DNA of 6,246 nt from Actinomycetota bacterium. GTDB lineage: Bacteria; Actinomycetota; Thermoleophilia; Gaiellales; Gaiellaceae. Position 1 is the stretch's first letter, and the number at the start of each line of letters is the position of its first letter. The position numbers and the translations under genes are program-made. This document shows positions 1 through 5,102 of the stretch, piece after piece. The DNA is taken from positions 1 to 6,246 of the forward strand of contig JACDGR010000112.1 of NCBI GenBank assembly GCA_013821525.1, in the 5' to 3' direction. The notes under the pieces were generated by a model, which was given only the letters and a program-made list of their open reading frames with translations, did no database searches and was not told the origin of the DNA.

Positions 1-5
1 TCGGG

Positions 6-548
6 TTGGTGCCCAAAGCGCTCTATTTCACCGACGATCCTGCCGCCTGCAAGCTGATCGGCACGGATCCGTTCGCGTTGCTCGTCGGCTTCGCGATCGA
101 CCAGCAGGTGACGGTGCAGAAAGCCTTCGCCGGCCCGCTCGTGCTGAAGGAGCGAGCCGGCACCCTCGAGCCGAAGAAACTTGCACGGATGGATCTCGCC
201 GACGCGTTCGCCGCCAAGCCGGCGATTCACCGTTTCCCGGGCGCCATGGCGCAGCGAGTTCGCGAGCTCGCGACCGTCGTCGCCGAGGAGTACGCAGGCG
301 ACGCTTCGAGGATCTGGACCGAGGCGAAGGACACCGCCGACCTGACCGCGCGGATCGCAGCGCTCCCTGGATTCGGCGAGATGAAGATTCGCTCGCTCGG
401 CTCGGTGCTCGCAAAGCAGTTCGGTGTCGAGGCGGCCTTGCCGCTCGTCCCCGACCGGCCCACCCTCGGCGACGTCAACTCGCCGGAAGGGCTCGAGCGC
501 TATCAGCAGTGGAAGCGCGACTACAAGAAGGCGTCCCGAGGTTCCTGA
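6..548 (+). CDS. HhH-GPD family DNA-glycosylase-like protein (TIGR03252-like)
   Basis: Small protein of about 180 residues resembling the actinobacterial HhH-GPD proteins related to base-excision DNA glycosylases. The N-terminal part has the family pattern around residues 23-43 (ALLVGFAIDQQV then KAFAGP). A helix-hairpin-helix lies at about residues 116-137, with the glycine-rich turn LPGFGEMK, the element that grips the DNA backbone in this superfamily. The C-terminus (TLGDVNSPEGLERYQQWKR) is also typical. I cannot identify a canonical catalytic Asp or Lys after the hairpin, so glycosylase activity and substrate are inferred from the fold only. The start is uncertain. TTG at 6 and GTG at 9 are adjacent, and the ribosome-binding region lies off the left edge. 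The length matches family members, so little if anything is missing. The stop at 546-548 lies one base before the proposed start of the HIT-like gene. Confidence 0.85.
   Translation: MVPKALYFTDDPAACKLIGTDPFALLVGFAIDQQVTVQKAFAGPLVLKERAGTLEPKKLARMDLADAFAAKPAIHRFPGAMAQRVRELATVVAEEYAGDASRIWTEAKDTADLTARIAALPGFGEMKIRSLGSVLAKQFGVEAALPLVPDRPTLGDVNSPEGLERYQQWKRDYKKASRGS
538..541 (+). promoter_or_regulatory. Shine-Dalgarno-like GAGG before the ACG at 550
   Basis: GAGG lies inside the last codons of the glycosylase-like gene and is 8 bases upstream of the ACG triplet at 550. That spacing is normal for initiation and matches the point where homology to HIT-like proteins begins. It is the main local evidence that translation starts at 550 rather than at the distant GTG at 424. 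Confidence 0.4.
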
Positions 549-549
549 G

Positions 550-1107
550 ACGCCCGAAGAGCTGTGGGAGCGCGCGCACGCCGGCTTACGCTCACCCGCC
601 GTCGAGGAATGGGACACGTGGCCGTTCGCCGGGCCGGTGACGCCGCGGGCGCTCGAACACCCGGTCGAGCAGGAGCCCCCGCGTCACGGCGTCGGCGGGG
701 TTGCCTGCCGCAGCTGCGCATTTCCGGTCGAGGATGCGCTCTGGCACGACGAGCACTGGCTCGTCACGTCGCTGCGTGAGCCCTCCGGGCTTCCGTGCGT
801 AGTGCTCTTGCACACGCGTGCACACCTCGACTTCGCGGATCTTCCCGAGGAGCGCGCGCGCGAGCTCGGCCCGCTGATGCTCCGCGTGCAGCAGGCGGTC
901 TACGCGGTCGGTGACATCGGCAATGTCCACGTCTGCCGCTGGGGAGACGGCAGCGAGCACTTCCACATGTGGTTCATGGCGCGCCCCGCGCGTGTGACGC
1001 AGCTGATCGGCTCGTTCGCGGCGATCTGGGACGACATCCTGCCGCCGCTCCCCGACGAGCTCTGGCGCGCAAACCTCGAGCGCGTCCGCCAGGCACTGAA
1101 CGCCTGA
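550..1107 (+). CDS. HIT-like (histidine triad) protein, start codon non-canonical
   Basis: Member of the HIT-like fold, whose relatives are nucleotide hydrolases or transferases; the substrate here is unknown. Numbering from the ACG at 550 (185 residues), it begins with a conserved-looking TPEELWERA. A CRSC pair (Cys53, Cys56) could bind a metal. A strand-helix block LLHTRAHLDFADL sits at about 86-98. The active-site strand reads HVCRWGDGSEHFHMWF (about 127-142), with His137 and His139 as the first two histidines of the triad and Trp141 where the classical third His would be. It ends with WRANLERVRQAL. The open frame extends back to a GTG at 424, but that would overlap the upstream gene by 125 bases and add 42 Arg/Ser-rich residues that look like a shadow of that gene. 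There is no ATG, GTG or TTG between 424 and the conserved region, so ACG at 550 or CTG at 562 is the likely start, unless a base is wrong. It is probably cotranscribed with the upstream gene. Confidence 0.75.
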   Translation, partial: TPEELWERAHAGLRSPAVEEWDTWPFAGPVTPRALEHPVEQEPPRHGVGGVACRSCAFPVEDALWHDEHWLVTSLREPSGLPCVVLLHTRAHLDFADLPEERARELGPLMLRVQQAVYAVGDIGNVHVCRWGDGSEHFHMWFMARPARVTQLIGSFAAIWDDILPPLPDELWRANLERVRQALNA

Positions 1108-1154
1108 AGGCTCGTCCATGCCCATTCGGGACGTGGCCGCAGCCCACACGTCCG

Positions 1155-1176
1155 GTGTCAGACACGGGTCTGAAAC
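1155..1176. terminator. Hairpin in the convergent spacer, possible bidirectional terminator
   Basis: GTGTCAGAC and GTCTGAAAC form a 9-base stem with one mismatch (G1157 opposite A1174) around the loop ACGG at 1164-1167. The central six pairs, TCAGAC/GTCTGA, are perfect. The left arm overlaps the small palindrome GTGTCAGACAC. It lies 47 bases after the HIT-like stop and also downstream of the minus-strand gene ending at 1318, so it could end transcription from either side. No T-run follows on either strand, so intrinsic termination is not proven. The rest of the 1108-1317 spacer shows no credible gene. Confidence 0.4.
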
Positions 1177-1304
1177 TGTGGCCGAAGTGGGTCGAGATCG
1201 TGCTGCGTCGTCCCTGCTCCGTCGAGAGAGCTGGCCGGCTGAGGCTTGCGCAGGGACAGGTCTGGGCTGGACGGCTTGCGCGGTGGGGCGCGCTGCTAGT
1301 AGCG

Positions 1305-1324
1305 GCGCTGGGAGACCTCAGCGC
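1305..1324. repeat. Inverted repeat spanning the stop codon of the membrane-anchored protein gene
   Basis: GCGCTG (1305-1310) and CAGCGC (1319-1324) are perfect inverted repeats separated by 8 bases. The minus-strand stop codon (1318-1320) falls within the loop edge and right arm. It could be a short 3'-end stabilising or terminating hairpin. Short GC-rich repeats arise easily by chance in such DNA, and no T-run follows. Confidence 0.25.
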
Positions 1325-1959
1325 GGGTCGGGACGGTCGACGTTCCAGTGGCGGGAGACGGTGGCCAGCCAGCGGCCGTCCTCGCGCGGTGTCATCGCGA
1401 AGCGGGTGATCGAACGCTGCCCGAGCTCGTGATCTCCGTAGAGGATGTCGAGGGAGAAGCGCTTCGGCTCCTCGACCGCGGCTCGGGGGGCGGCGAAGCC
1501 TGGCTTCTGTGGGTCGCGGAAGGCGCCCTGCCAGAAGCCGCTTTCCCCCGCCGCGATGTACAGGTCGCGCGAGAGGCGTCGAAATCCCTCGACGGGCGGA
1601 TGCTCCGTCGCGCCTGTGCCAAGCTCGGGATCGAGGTGCCAGCCGTGCAGCACCGCGATGCCACTCCCGACGTTCCGCACGGCGATCGCGAGGTACACGG
1701 CGTCGTCCGTCGCCTCGGCAACGCCACCTCCACCGGGGATCTGGAACCACCTGTCATCCATGACCCCGACCTTCTGCGGCGGGTCGTCCGGACGCGTCGG
1801 TGCAAGTAGCGGCCTCAGCCCCGCGAGCAGCGACCGCTCGGCGGCGCGCGCGGCACGGTTCGCCGAACGCACGGACGCGAACGTCGCGAGCGCAAGCACG
1901 AGGGTCGCCGCGGCCGTTGCGATCGACGAGACGGCGACCCAGTCGATGGCGAAGATCAC
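1318..1959 (-). CDS. Membrane-anchored protein of unknown function
   Basis: 213 residues, starting with GTG. One hydrophobic helix near the N-terminus (about residues 8-30, AVSSIATAAATLVLALATF) is followed by a short Arg/Ala-rich helix (about 31-50, SANRAARAAERSLLAGLRP) that would sit at the membrane face. The remaining 160 or so residues look like a mainly beta domain: YLAIAVRNVGSGIAVLHGW (about 89-107) has the asparagine-glycine pattern of immunoglobulin-like strands, and LDILYGDHELGQRSITRF follows at about 170-187. No catalytic motif is visible. I recall similar uncharacterised single-helix proteins in other actinobacteria but know no function. The GTG start overlaps the stop of the polymerase gene as GTGA, with only a weak ribosome-binding sequence, so expression probably depends on translational coupling. 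It is the last gene of the minus-strand chain. Confidence 0.75.
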   Translation of the reverse strand: MIFAIDWVAVSSIATAAATLVLALATFASVRSANRAARAAERSLLAGLRPLLAPTRPDDPPQKVGVMDDRWFQIPGGGGVAEATDDAVYLAIAVRNVGSGIAVLHGWHLDPELGTGATEHPPVEGFRRLSRDLYIAAGESGFWQGAFRDPQKPGFAAPRAAVEEPKRFSLDILYGDHELGQRSITRFAMTPREDGRWLATVSRHWNVDRPDPR

Positions 1960-2846
1960 CGCAGCGCCCGTAGTGCACTCCCGAGCGACTGATCAGCGTG
2001 CAGCGTCGGCTCGAAGAGATCGCCATGCTCGGCGACCCGCCCGAGCGCGACCTCCATCGAGAAGTCGCGCGGACGGATGGTCTCGGTCAGCTCCTCCCAC
2101 CGGAGCGGTGTCGAGACAGGCGCAGCGGGCTTCGGTCGGACCGAGTACGCCGATGCGATCGTCTTGCCGTGACCGTTCTGGCGGTGATCGACCAGCACCC
2201 CCGCCCGCTTCTTCTTCAGCCATTCCGTTGTCACCTCGCCGGGATGCTCCGCCTCGAGCTTGCGCGAGAGAAGCTCCGCGAACTCGTAGGTGTCCTCATA
2301 CGTCGAGCGACGCACGATCGGGACGACGATGTGGATGCCGTCTGCTCCACTCGTCTTCACGAACGCCTCCAGGCCGAGCTCTGCAAGCGCGTCGTGGACG
2401 TAGTGCGCGACCCGCACGCAGAGGGCGAACGCGTCCGGCTCCTCCGGCGGATCGAGGTCGAACAGCACGAAATCGGGACGGTCGGGCTTGTCGACGCGCG
2501 AGTACCACGCGTTCATGTCGATGCAATGCATCTGCACCATCCAGAGCAGCGCATCACGGTCGTCGACGAGCGGGAAATCGACGAGGCGTGACTCCCCTTT
2601 CCCGCCGCGGGGCCAGGTGCGGAACTGCCGTGTCGGGATCCAGTCGGGGATGCCCTTCGGTGCCTGCTTCTGGAAGAACGAGTCGCCAGCCAGGCCCTCG
2701 CGCCAGCGCTTCATCGTGAACGGGCGGTCGCGGAGGTGCGGCACGATCGCGTCGGCCACCCGGTCGTAGTAGGAGAAGAGCTCTCCCTTGGTGATCCCGT
2801 CGTCCGGGAAGAGCACGCGATCCGCCGAGGAGAGCTTCACGTTCAC
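1956..2846 (-). CDS. ligD: LigD-type polymerase domain protein (stand-alone NHEJ primase-polymerase)
   Basis: 296 residues corresponding to the polymerase (PolDom) module of bacterial LigD, an archaeo-eukaryotic primase-fold enzyme that adds nucleotides, often ribonucleotides, at double-strand breaks during Ku-dependent end joining. Visible hallmarks in order: SSADRVLFPDDGITK near the N-terminus; MKRW and SFFQKQAPKG (about 45-65); the metal-binding pair FDLDPP (Asp130, Asp132); TSGADGIHIVVP (about 165-176) with His172; and VDHRQNGHGKT (about 219-229) with Asp220 as the likely third carboxylate, followed by YSVR. No ligase or phosphoesterase domain is present, so partners must be encoded elsewhere. 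An upstream GTG at 2861 is also in frame. I prefer the GTG at 2846 because it overlaps the methyltransferase stop as GTGA, lies 7 bases after a GGACGG, and removes five residues the family does not need. The stop overlaps the next start by four bases. Confidence 0.9.
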   Translation of the reverse strand: MNVKLSSADRVLFPDDGITKGELFSYYDRVADAIVPHLRDRPFTMKRWREGLAGDSFFQKQAPKGIPDWIPTRQFRTWPRGGKGESRLVDFPLVDDRDALLWMVQMHCIDMNAWYSRVDKPDRPDFVLFDLDPPEEPDAFALCVRVAHYVHDALAELGLEAFVKTSGADGIHIVVPIVRRSTYEDTYEFAELLSRKLEAEHPGEVTTEWLKKKRAGVLVDHRQNGHGKTIASAYSVRPKPAAPVSTPLRWEELTETIRPRDFSMEVALGRVAEHGDLFEPTLHADQSLGSALRALR

Positions 2847-3574
2847 GTGCGTACCGTCCACATCGCGTTCGCGCGGTTCGGGATCGCGAACACGCCGCCG
2901 TTGAGCAGCGCGCCGAGCTCTCCCATGATCGCCTCGCGATCATCGTCGGGACGCCGCGCGATCCAGCTGGTCGAACGCGCGTTGTCGAGCACGCCCGCGC
3001 GGTCGAGCACATGGTCGTGCGCGACGGCGAGCTCGCGCACGTCCCCGAACGGGCCACGCGCGATCACCTCGGACCATGGCGGAGCAGCGCGCACCGCCTG
3101 GAGCGCTGAGGCATGCAGCTCTGCGATGCGTTCGACGTAGGCGGCCGGCAGTGGAGACTCGCGCTCGTCGTCGTGCTCGTTCCAGACCAAACAAAGGATG
3201 CCGCCGGGACGGAGTACGCGCGCGATCTCGCCTAGCGCCGCGTCGTTAGCGAACCAGTGAAACGCCTGAGCAACGAAGACGGCGTCGACCGACTCGTCGG
3301 CGAGCGGGATCGCCTCTGCGCTGCCCGCGAGCGCCTCTGCATCCGGGACGACACGTTCGAGGATCGCGCGCATACCGCCGAGGGGCTCGACCGCGATCAC
3401 GCGCCGGTAGCGCTGCGTGAGAACGCGCGTCAGCTTGCCCGTACCCGCGGCGAGATCGAGCACCTCCGCGTCCGCAGCAACAGGCACGGCGTCGAGCAAC
3501 GCGGAGGGATAGCTCGCTCGCGCACGCTCGTACTCGTCGGCGGCGCGGTCGAAGCTACGCGCGGGCTCGATCAT
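2843..3574 (-). CDS. Class I SAM-dependent methyltransferase
   Basis: 243 residues of the Methyltransf_11/25 type. The opening RSFDRAADEYERARASYP is characteristic of this subgroup. Motif I, VLDLAAGTGKLT (38-49), binds S-adenosylmethionine. Glu63 in VIAVEP is the acidic residue expected to hold the ribose. AFHWF (104-108) and VLRPGG (120-125) are the later Rossmann-fold motifs. The methyl acceptor cannot be read from the sequence; small-molecule substrates are common in this group. The frame is open upstream to 3718, but the extra residues translate the neighbouring small gene out of frame. The ATG at 3574 is chosen because it overlaps the upstream stop as ATGA and has GAAAGG 7 bases ahead. 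Its own stop overlaps the polymerase start as GTGA. Confidence 0.88.
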   Translation of the reverse strand: MIEPARSFDRAADEYERARASYPSALLDAVPVAADAEVLDLAAGTGKLTRVLTQRYRRVIAVEPLGGMRAILERVVPDAEALAGSAEAIPLADESVDAVFVAQAFHWFANDAALGEIARVLRPGGILCLVWNEHDDERESPLPAAYVERIAELHASALQAVRAAPPWSEVIARGPFGDVRELAVAHDHVLDRAGVLDNARSTSWIARRPDDDREAIMGELGALLNGGVFAIPNRANAMWTVRT

Positions 3575-3783
3575 CCGCGCGCCTTTCGGATCGACCTGTA
3601 CGCCCACACGGACACGCCGAACCACGCGACGATAAAGACCGGCGCGAACCGGGACGGATGCGGCTGCGTGTACTCGACGACAGCCGAGGAGAGCAGGAAG
3701 ATGCTCGCGAGCACCCAACCGATCTTGATTGCCGCGACTCGGGCCGCCGTGCGCGCGCGCGCGACGGGCGGTGCGGCGATCAG
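3571..3783 (-). CDS. Small two-helix membrane protein, putative CTG start
   Basis: This 70-residue frame fills the gap between the acyl-CoA dehydrogenase and the methyltransferase. After an Arg/Ala-rich cytoplasmic-looking start (IAAPPVARARTAARVAAIK) come two hydrophobic stretches: IGWVLASIFLLSSAVVEYT (about 21-39) and FAPVFIVAWFGVSVWAY (about 46-62). A short polar hairpin (TQPHPSR) links them, and a basic tail (RSIRKARG) closes the protein. That is a normal helical-hairpin topology. The stop overlaps the methyltransferase ATG as ATGA. No ATG, GTG or TTG lies near the upstream gene's end in this frame. A CTG at 3783 overlaps the dehydrogenase stop as CTGA and is my choice. The alternative is the GTG at 3714, giving 47 residues and clipping helix 1. 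An alternating GC run (3751-3763) sits in the 5' part and could be slippage-prone. No family is recognised. Confidence 0.65.
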   Translation of the reverse strand: MIAAPPVARARTAARVAAIKIGWVLASIFLLSSAVVEYTQPHPSRFAPVFIVAWFGVSVWAYRSIRKARG

Positions 3784-4964
3784 CCGACGCCGGAGAGGAG
3801 GAACGCCCGGTTCTCCTTCAGCATCTCGCGTGCGATCACGAGGCGCTGGATCTGATTCGTGCCTTCGTAGATCTGCGTGATCTTGGCGTCCCGCATCATC
3901 CGCTCCACGGGGTACTCCTGGATGTAGCCGTACCCGCCGAGCACCTGCACCGCGTCGGTCGTCACCTCCATCGCAACGTCCGTGCAGAACAGCTTCGCCA
4001 TCGCAGAGAGCTTCGTCAACTCGGTGCCGGTGTCGCCCTCGTCGATCATCAGCCCCACCTTGTAGAGCAACCCGCGCGCCGCCTCACACTTCGTCTCCAT
4101 GTCGGCGAGCATCCCGGCGATCAACTGGTGCTGCCCGATCGGCTTGCCCATCGTCTCGCGCGACCGTGCGTAGTCGACGGCATAGTCGGTCGCACCCTGC
4201 GCGAGCCCGAGGCCCTGCGCACCGATGCCCGGTCGCGACCGGTCGAGGATCCGCATCGCGATCTTGAATCCTTCGCCCTCAGCCCCCAGCAGGTTCGCGG
4301 CCGGGACACGGCAGTCGTTGAAGAAGAGCTCGCCCGTCGTCGATCCCTTGATCCCCATTTTCGGCTCGATGCGCCCGACCTCGAAGCCGGGGGTGTCCGC
4401 CTCGACGATGAACGCCGAGATGCCACCGTGTGCCGCCTCTGGATCTGTCTTCGCAAAGACCACATACACAGACGCGACCCCCGCGCTCGTGATGAAACGC
4501 TTGCCGCCGTTCAGCACGTAAGCGTCGCCGTCGCGGCGTGCTGTCGTGCGCATCGCAGCGCTGTCGGATCCCGACCCTGGCTCGGTCAGCGCGTAGGCCG
4601 CCAGCCACTCACCGCTTGCAAGCCGCGGCAGAAAACGCTGCTTCTGCTCCTCGCTGCCTGCCAGCTTGATCCCCAGCGAGCCCAGCTCCTGCACGGCGAT
4701 GATCAGGCCGCTTGTCGCGCAGACCTTCGACAGCTCCTCGATCGTCACGAACGTCATCAGCGAGCTCTCGCCGATGCCGCCATAGGCCTCGTCGAACATG
4801 ATCCCGAAGAGCTCGTTGCTGCGGAACACCTCGACCACGTCCCACGGAAACTCGCCGCTCCGGTCGATCTCGGCCGCCCGGGGCGCCACCTGCTCCGTCG
4901 CGAGCGTGCGCACGAGATCCCTGATCTCACGCTGTTCCTCGCTCAGGGGATCGAGTGCGCTCAT
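3780..4964 (-). CDS. Acyl-CoA dehydrogenase
   Basis: 394 residues, full length for the family. It is an FAD enzyme catalysing alpha,beta-dehydrogenation of acyl-CoA, the first step of beta-oxidation or branched-chain acyl catabolism, with electrons passed to electron-transfer flavoprotein. The N-terminal helical domain opens LSEEQREIRDLVRTLA. The first signature, AYALTEPGSGSD (123-134), contacts FAD. The middle beta domain includes LNGGKRFITSAG (151-162) and MGIKGSTTGELFF (203-215). The C-terminal domain has QVLGGYGYIQEYPVERMMRD (340-359) and IYEGTNQIQR (365-374), where Glu367 is the expected catalytic base of the short/medium/butyryl-CoA class. The exact chain-length preference is not readable. 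The ATG at 4964 follows GGAG (4971-4974) with 6-base spacing. It heads a chain of genes joined by four-base overlaps. Confidence 0.95.
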   Translation of the reverse strand: MSALDPLSEEQREIRDLVRTLATEQVAPRAAEIDRSGEFPWDVVEVFRSNELFGIMFDEAYGGIGESSLMTFVTIEELSKVCATSGLIIAVQELGSLGIKLAGSEEQKQRFLPRLASGEWLAAYALTEPGSGSDSAAMRTTARRDGDAYVLNGGKRFITSAGVASVYVVFAKTDPEAAHGGISAFIVEADTPGFEVGRIEPKMGIKGSTTGELFFNDCRVPAANLLGAEGEGFKIAMRILDRSRPGIGAQGLGLAQGATDYAVDYARSRETMGKPIGQHQLIAGMLADMETKCEAARGLLYKVGLMIDEGDTGTELTKLSAMAKLFCTDVAMEVTTDAVQVLGGYGYIQEYPVERMMRDAKITQIYEGTNQIQRLVIAREMLKENRAFLLSGVG

Positions 4965-4974
4965 CCGGCGCTCC

Positions 4975-5000
4975 AGTGTAGACGCCGTCTTGCCGATACT
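4975..5000. promoter_or_regulatory. Possible divergent -10 elements in the dehydrogenase upstream spacer
   Basis: The minus strand carries TACACT at 4980-4975 and the plus strand carries GATACT at 4995-5000, each matching the -10 consensus at four of six positions. The plus-strand hexamer ends six bases before the ATG at 5007, which would give a leaderless transcript. The minus-strand one would put the start of transcription about four bases before the dehydrogenase ATG and inside its Shine-Dalgarno, so both readings cannot hold fully. No convincing -35 boxes are seen. Confidence 0.2.
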
Positions 5001-5006
5001 CGGAGC

Positions 5007-5102
5007 ATGCTGATCCCGATGCGGATTCTCTCGCTCGTGATCGCCGCCACGGCGATCGCGTGCGCCGCGATGACCGTCGTGCTGCTCGCGGCACGGTCCT
5101 AA
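5007..5102 (+). CDS. Putative 31-residue single-helix membrane microprotein
   Basis: This short plus-strand frame fills most of the spacer between ferrochelatase and acyl-CoA dehydrogenase, both on the other strand. It encodes MLIPMRILS followed by a hydrophobic stretch of about 17 residues (LVIAATAIACAAMTVVL) and ends LLAARS, a typical lone membrane helix with an N-terminal Arg. The stop TAA (5100-5102) overlaps the ferrochelatase stop tail-to-tail by two bases. GGAG at 5002-5005 is only one base from the ATG at 5007 and 13 bases from the in-frame ATG at 5019, so neither has ideal ribosome-binding spacing; a leaderless message is possible. A hydrophobic 31-codon frame can arise by chance in GC-rich DNA. 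No family is recognised. Confidence 0.4.
   Translation: MLIPMRILSLVIAATAIACAAMTVVLLAARS

Noticed and set aside
424..549. N-terminal extension of the HIT-like protein from the GTG at 424
   Set aside because: Lies wholly inside the glycosylase-like gene in another frame, is Arg/Ser/Thr-rich, and precedes the point where family resemblance begins.
1118..1432. Plus-strand frame running from the convergent spacer into the membrane protein gene
   Set aside because: No domain or ribosome-binding site, and half of it is antisense to a better-supported gene.
1445..2719. Plus-strand open frame of over 400 codons opposite the polymerase and membrane protein genes
   Set aside because: Arg/Ser/Ala-rich low-complexity translation, fully antisense to two genes with recognisable features.
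3575..3718. N-terminal extension of the methyltransferase
   Set aside because: Those 48 residues are an out-of-frame reading of the small two-helix gene. The ATG at 3574 has a good ribosome-binding site and an ATGA overlap.
3751..3763. Alternating GC tract as a phase-variation repeat
   Set aside because: Only 13 bases and imperfect at the edges. In DNA this GC-rich it is unremarkable, although it lies in the 5' part of the small membrane gene.
5004..5011. AGCATGCT palindrome around the microprotein ATG as an operator
   Set aside because: An isolated eight-base palindrome with no second copy nearby; too weak to call a regulator site.
3729..5102. Long plus-strand open frame (over 450 codons) opposite acyl-CoA dehydrogenase
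   Set aside because: Its translation is His/Arg/Leu-rich with no domain and is antisense to a clear, full-length dehydrogenase. Long antisense frames are expected in GC-rich DNA. Only its last 31 codons, outside the dehydrogenase, are kept as a possible microprotein.
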